Origin: JAXDLW01 sp050998755
GTDB lineage: Bacteria > Chloroflexota > Dormibacteria > DASZGP01
DNA: 14,446 bases
Reading direction: 5' to 3'
Assembly: GCA_050998755.1 (NCBI GenBank)
Contig: JBPCPW010000101.1
Location: forward strand, 1-14,446
Part shown: positions 14,445 to 14,446 of the stretch, piece after piece
Layout of the letters: each line of letters opens with the position of its first letter
How positions within the stretch are numbered: position 1 is the stretch's first letter
Translations under genes and position numbers: made by a program
The notes under the pieces: model-generated
Told to the model about the DNA's origin: nothing
The model's database searches: none
The model's input: only the letters and a program-made list of their open reading frames with translations

Positions 14445-14446
14445 CC

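Noticed and set aside
1..14446. CRISPR arrays, tRNA or rRNA genes, retron or defence-island genes
   Set aside because: No regularly spaced repeats, tRNA-like cloverleaf, ribosomal sequence, reverse transcriptase or nuclease motifs were seen on reading both strands.

Overview
The window is a GC-rich bacterial sequence. Its left 6 kb is an insertion-sequence scrapyard and its right 8 kb is a fairly ordinary block of genes, all on the minus strand. The mixture (SARP/BTAD-type protein, TadZ/CpaE-like protein, actinobacterial-looking IS3 and ISL3 transposases, CHASE3 hybrid kinase, GGDEF/EAL protein, lipoprotein serpin) suggests a high-GC Actinomycetota or Chloroflexota-like bacterium. No rRNA or other marker is present, so the phylum is a guess.

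Left region (1-6160). From left to right it holds: the tail of an unrecognised ORF; the 5' part of an IS3-family element (orfA, minus) with its terminal repeat at 571-578; the middle of an ISL3 transposase (plus); a lactate-dehydrogenase-type flavoenzyme gene cut at both ends (plus); a membrane-anchored BTAD protein and a 5'-truncated TadZ/CpaE-like gene (minus); the 3' end of a second, different IS3-family orfB (plus); a small zinc-ribbon ORF between two 16-bp direct repeats; the 3' part of an IS3 orfB (plus) with its terminal repeat ending at 5707; and the N-terminal part of an ISL3 transposase (minus). The two ISL3 pieces are complementary. They join in frame (V-A-W-L-V-V) if the IS3 element between them is removed together with one copy of a 3-bp CTG duplication. 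The simplest history is an IS3 element that inserted into an ISL3 transposase gene, after which about 5 kb was inverted with one breakpoint inside the IS3 element and part of orfB was lost. This rearrangement is the most informative thing in the window.

Right region (6268-14374, all minus). In transcription order, an EAL phosphodiesterase with a C-terminal receiver domain (its GGDEF domain mostly lost) overlaps by ATGA a large hybrid histidine kinase (CHASE3-HAMP-GAF-PAS-HisKA-HATPase-REC-REC-HPt). The kinase reading frame is broken by one base in a C6 run (plus strand). The pair looks like a phosphorelay feeding c-di-GMP breakdown. After about 440 bp, a small two-helix membrane protein overlaps by ATGA a lipoprotein-like serpin with a recognisable reactive-centre hinge. 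Next come a possible tiny membrane protein and an unrecognised 201-residue protein, ending at the ISL3 remnant.

I see no CRISPR array, tRNA, rRNA or phage structural gene. I found no clear new defence or mobile system. The best leads are the split nested IS, the direct-repeat-bounded zinc-ribbon ORF, the serpin/membrane-protein pair, and the degenerate-P-loop TadZ/CpaE plus membrane BTAD pair.
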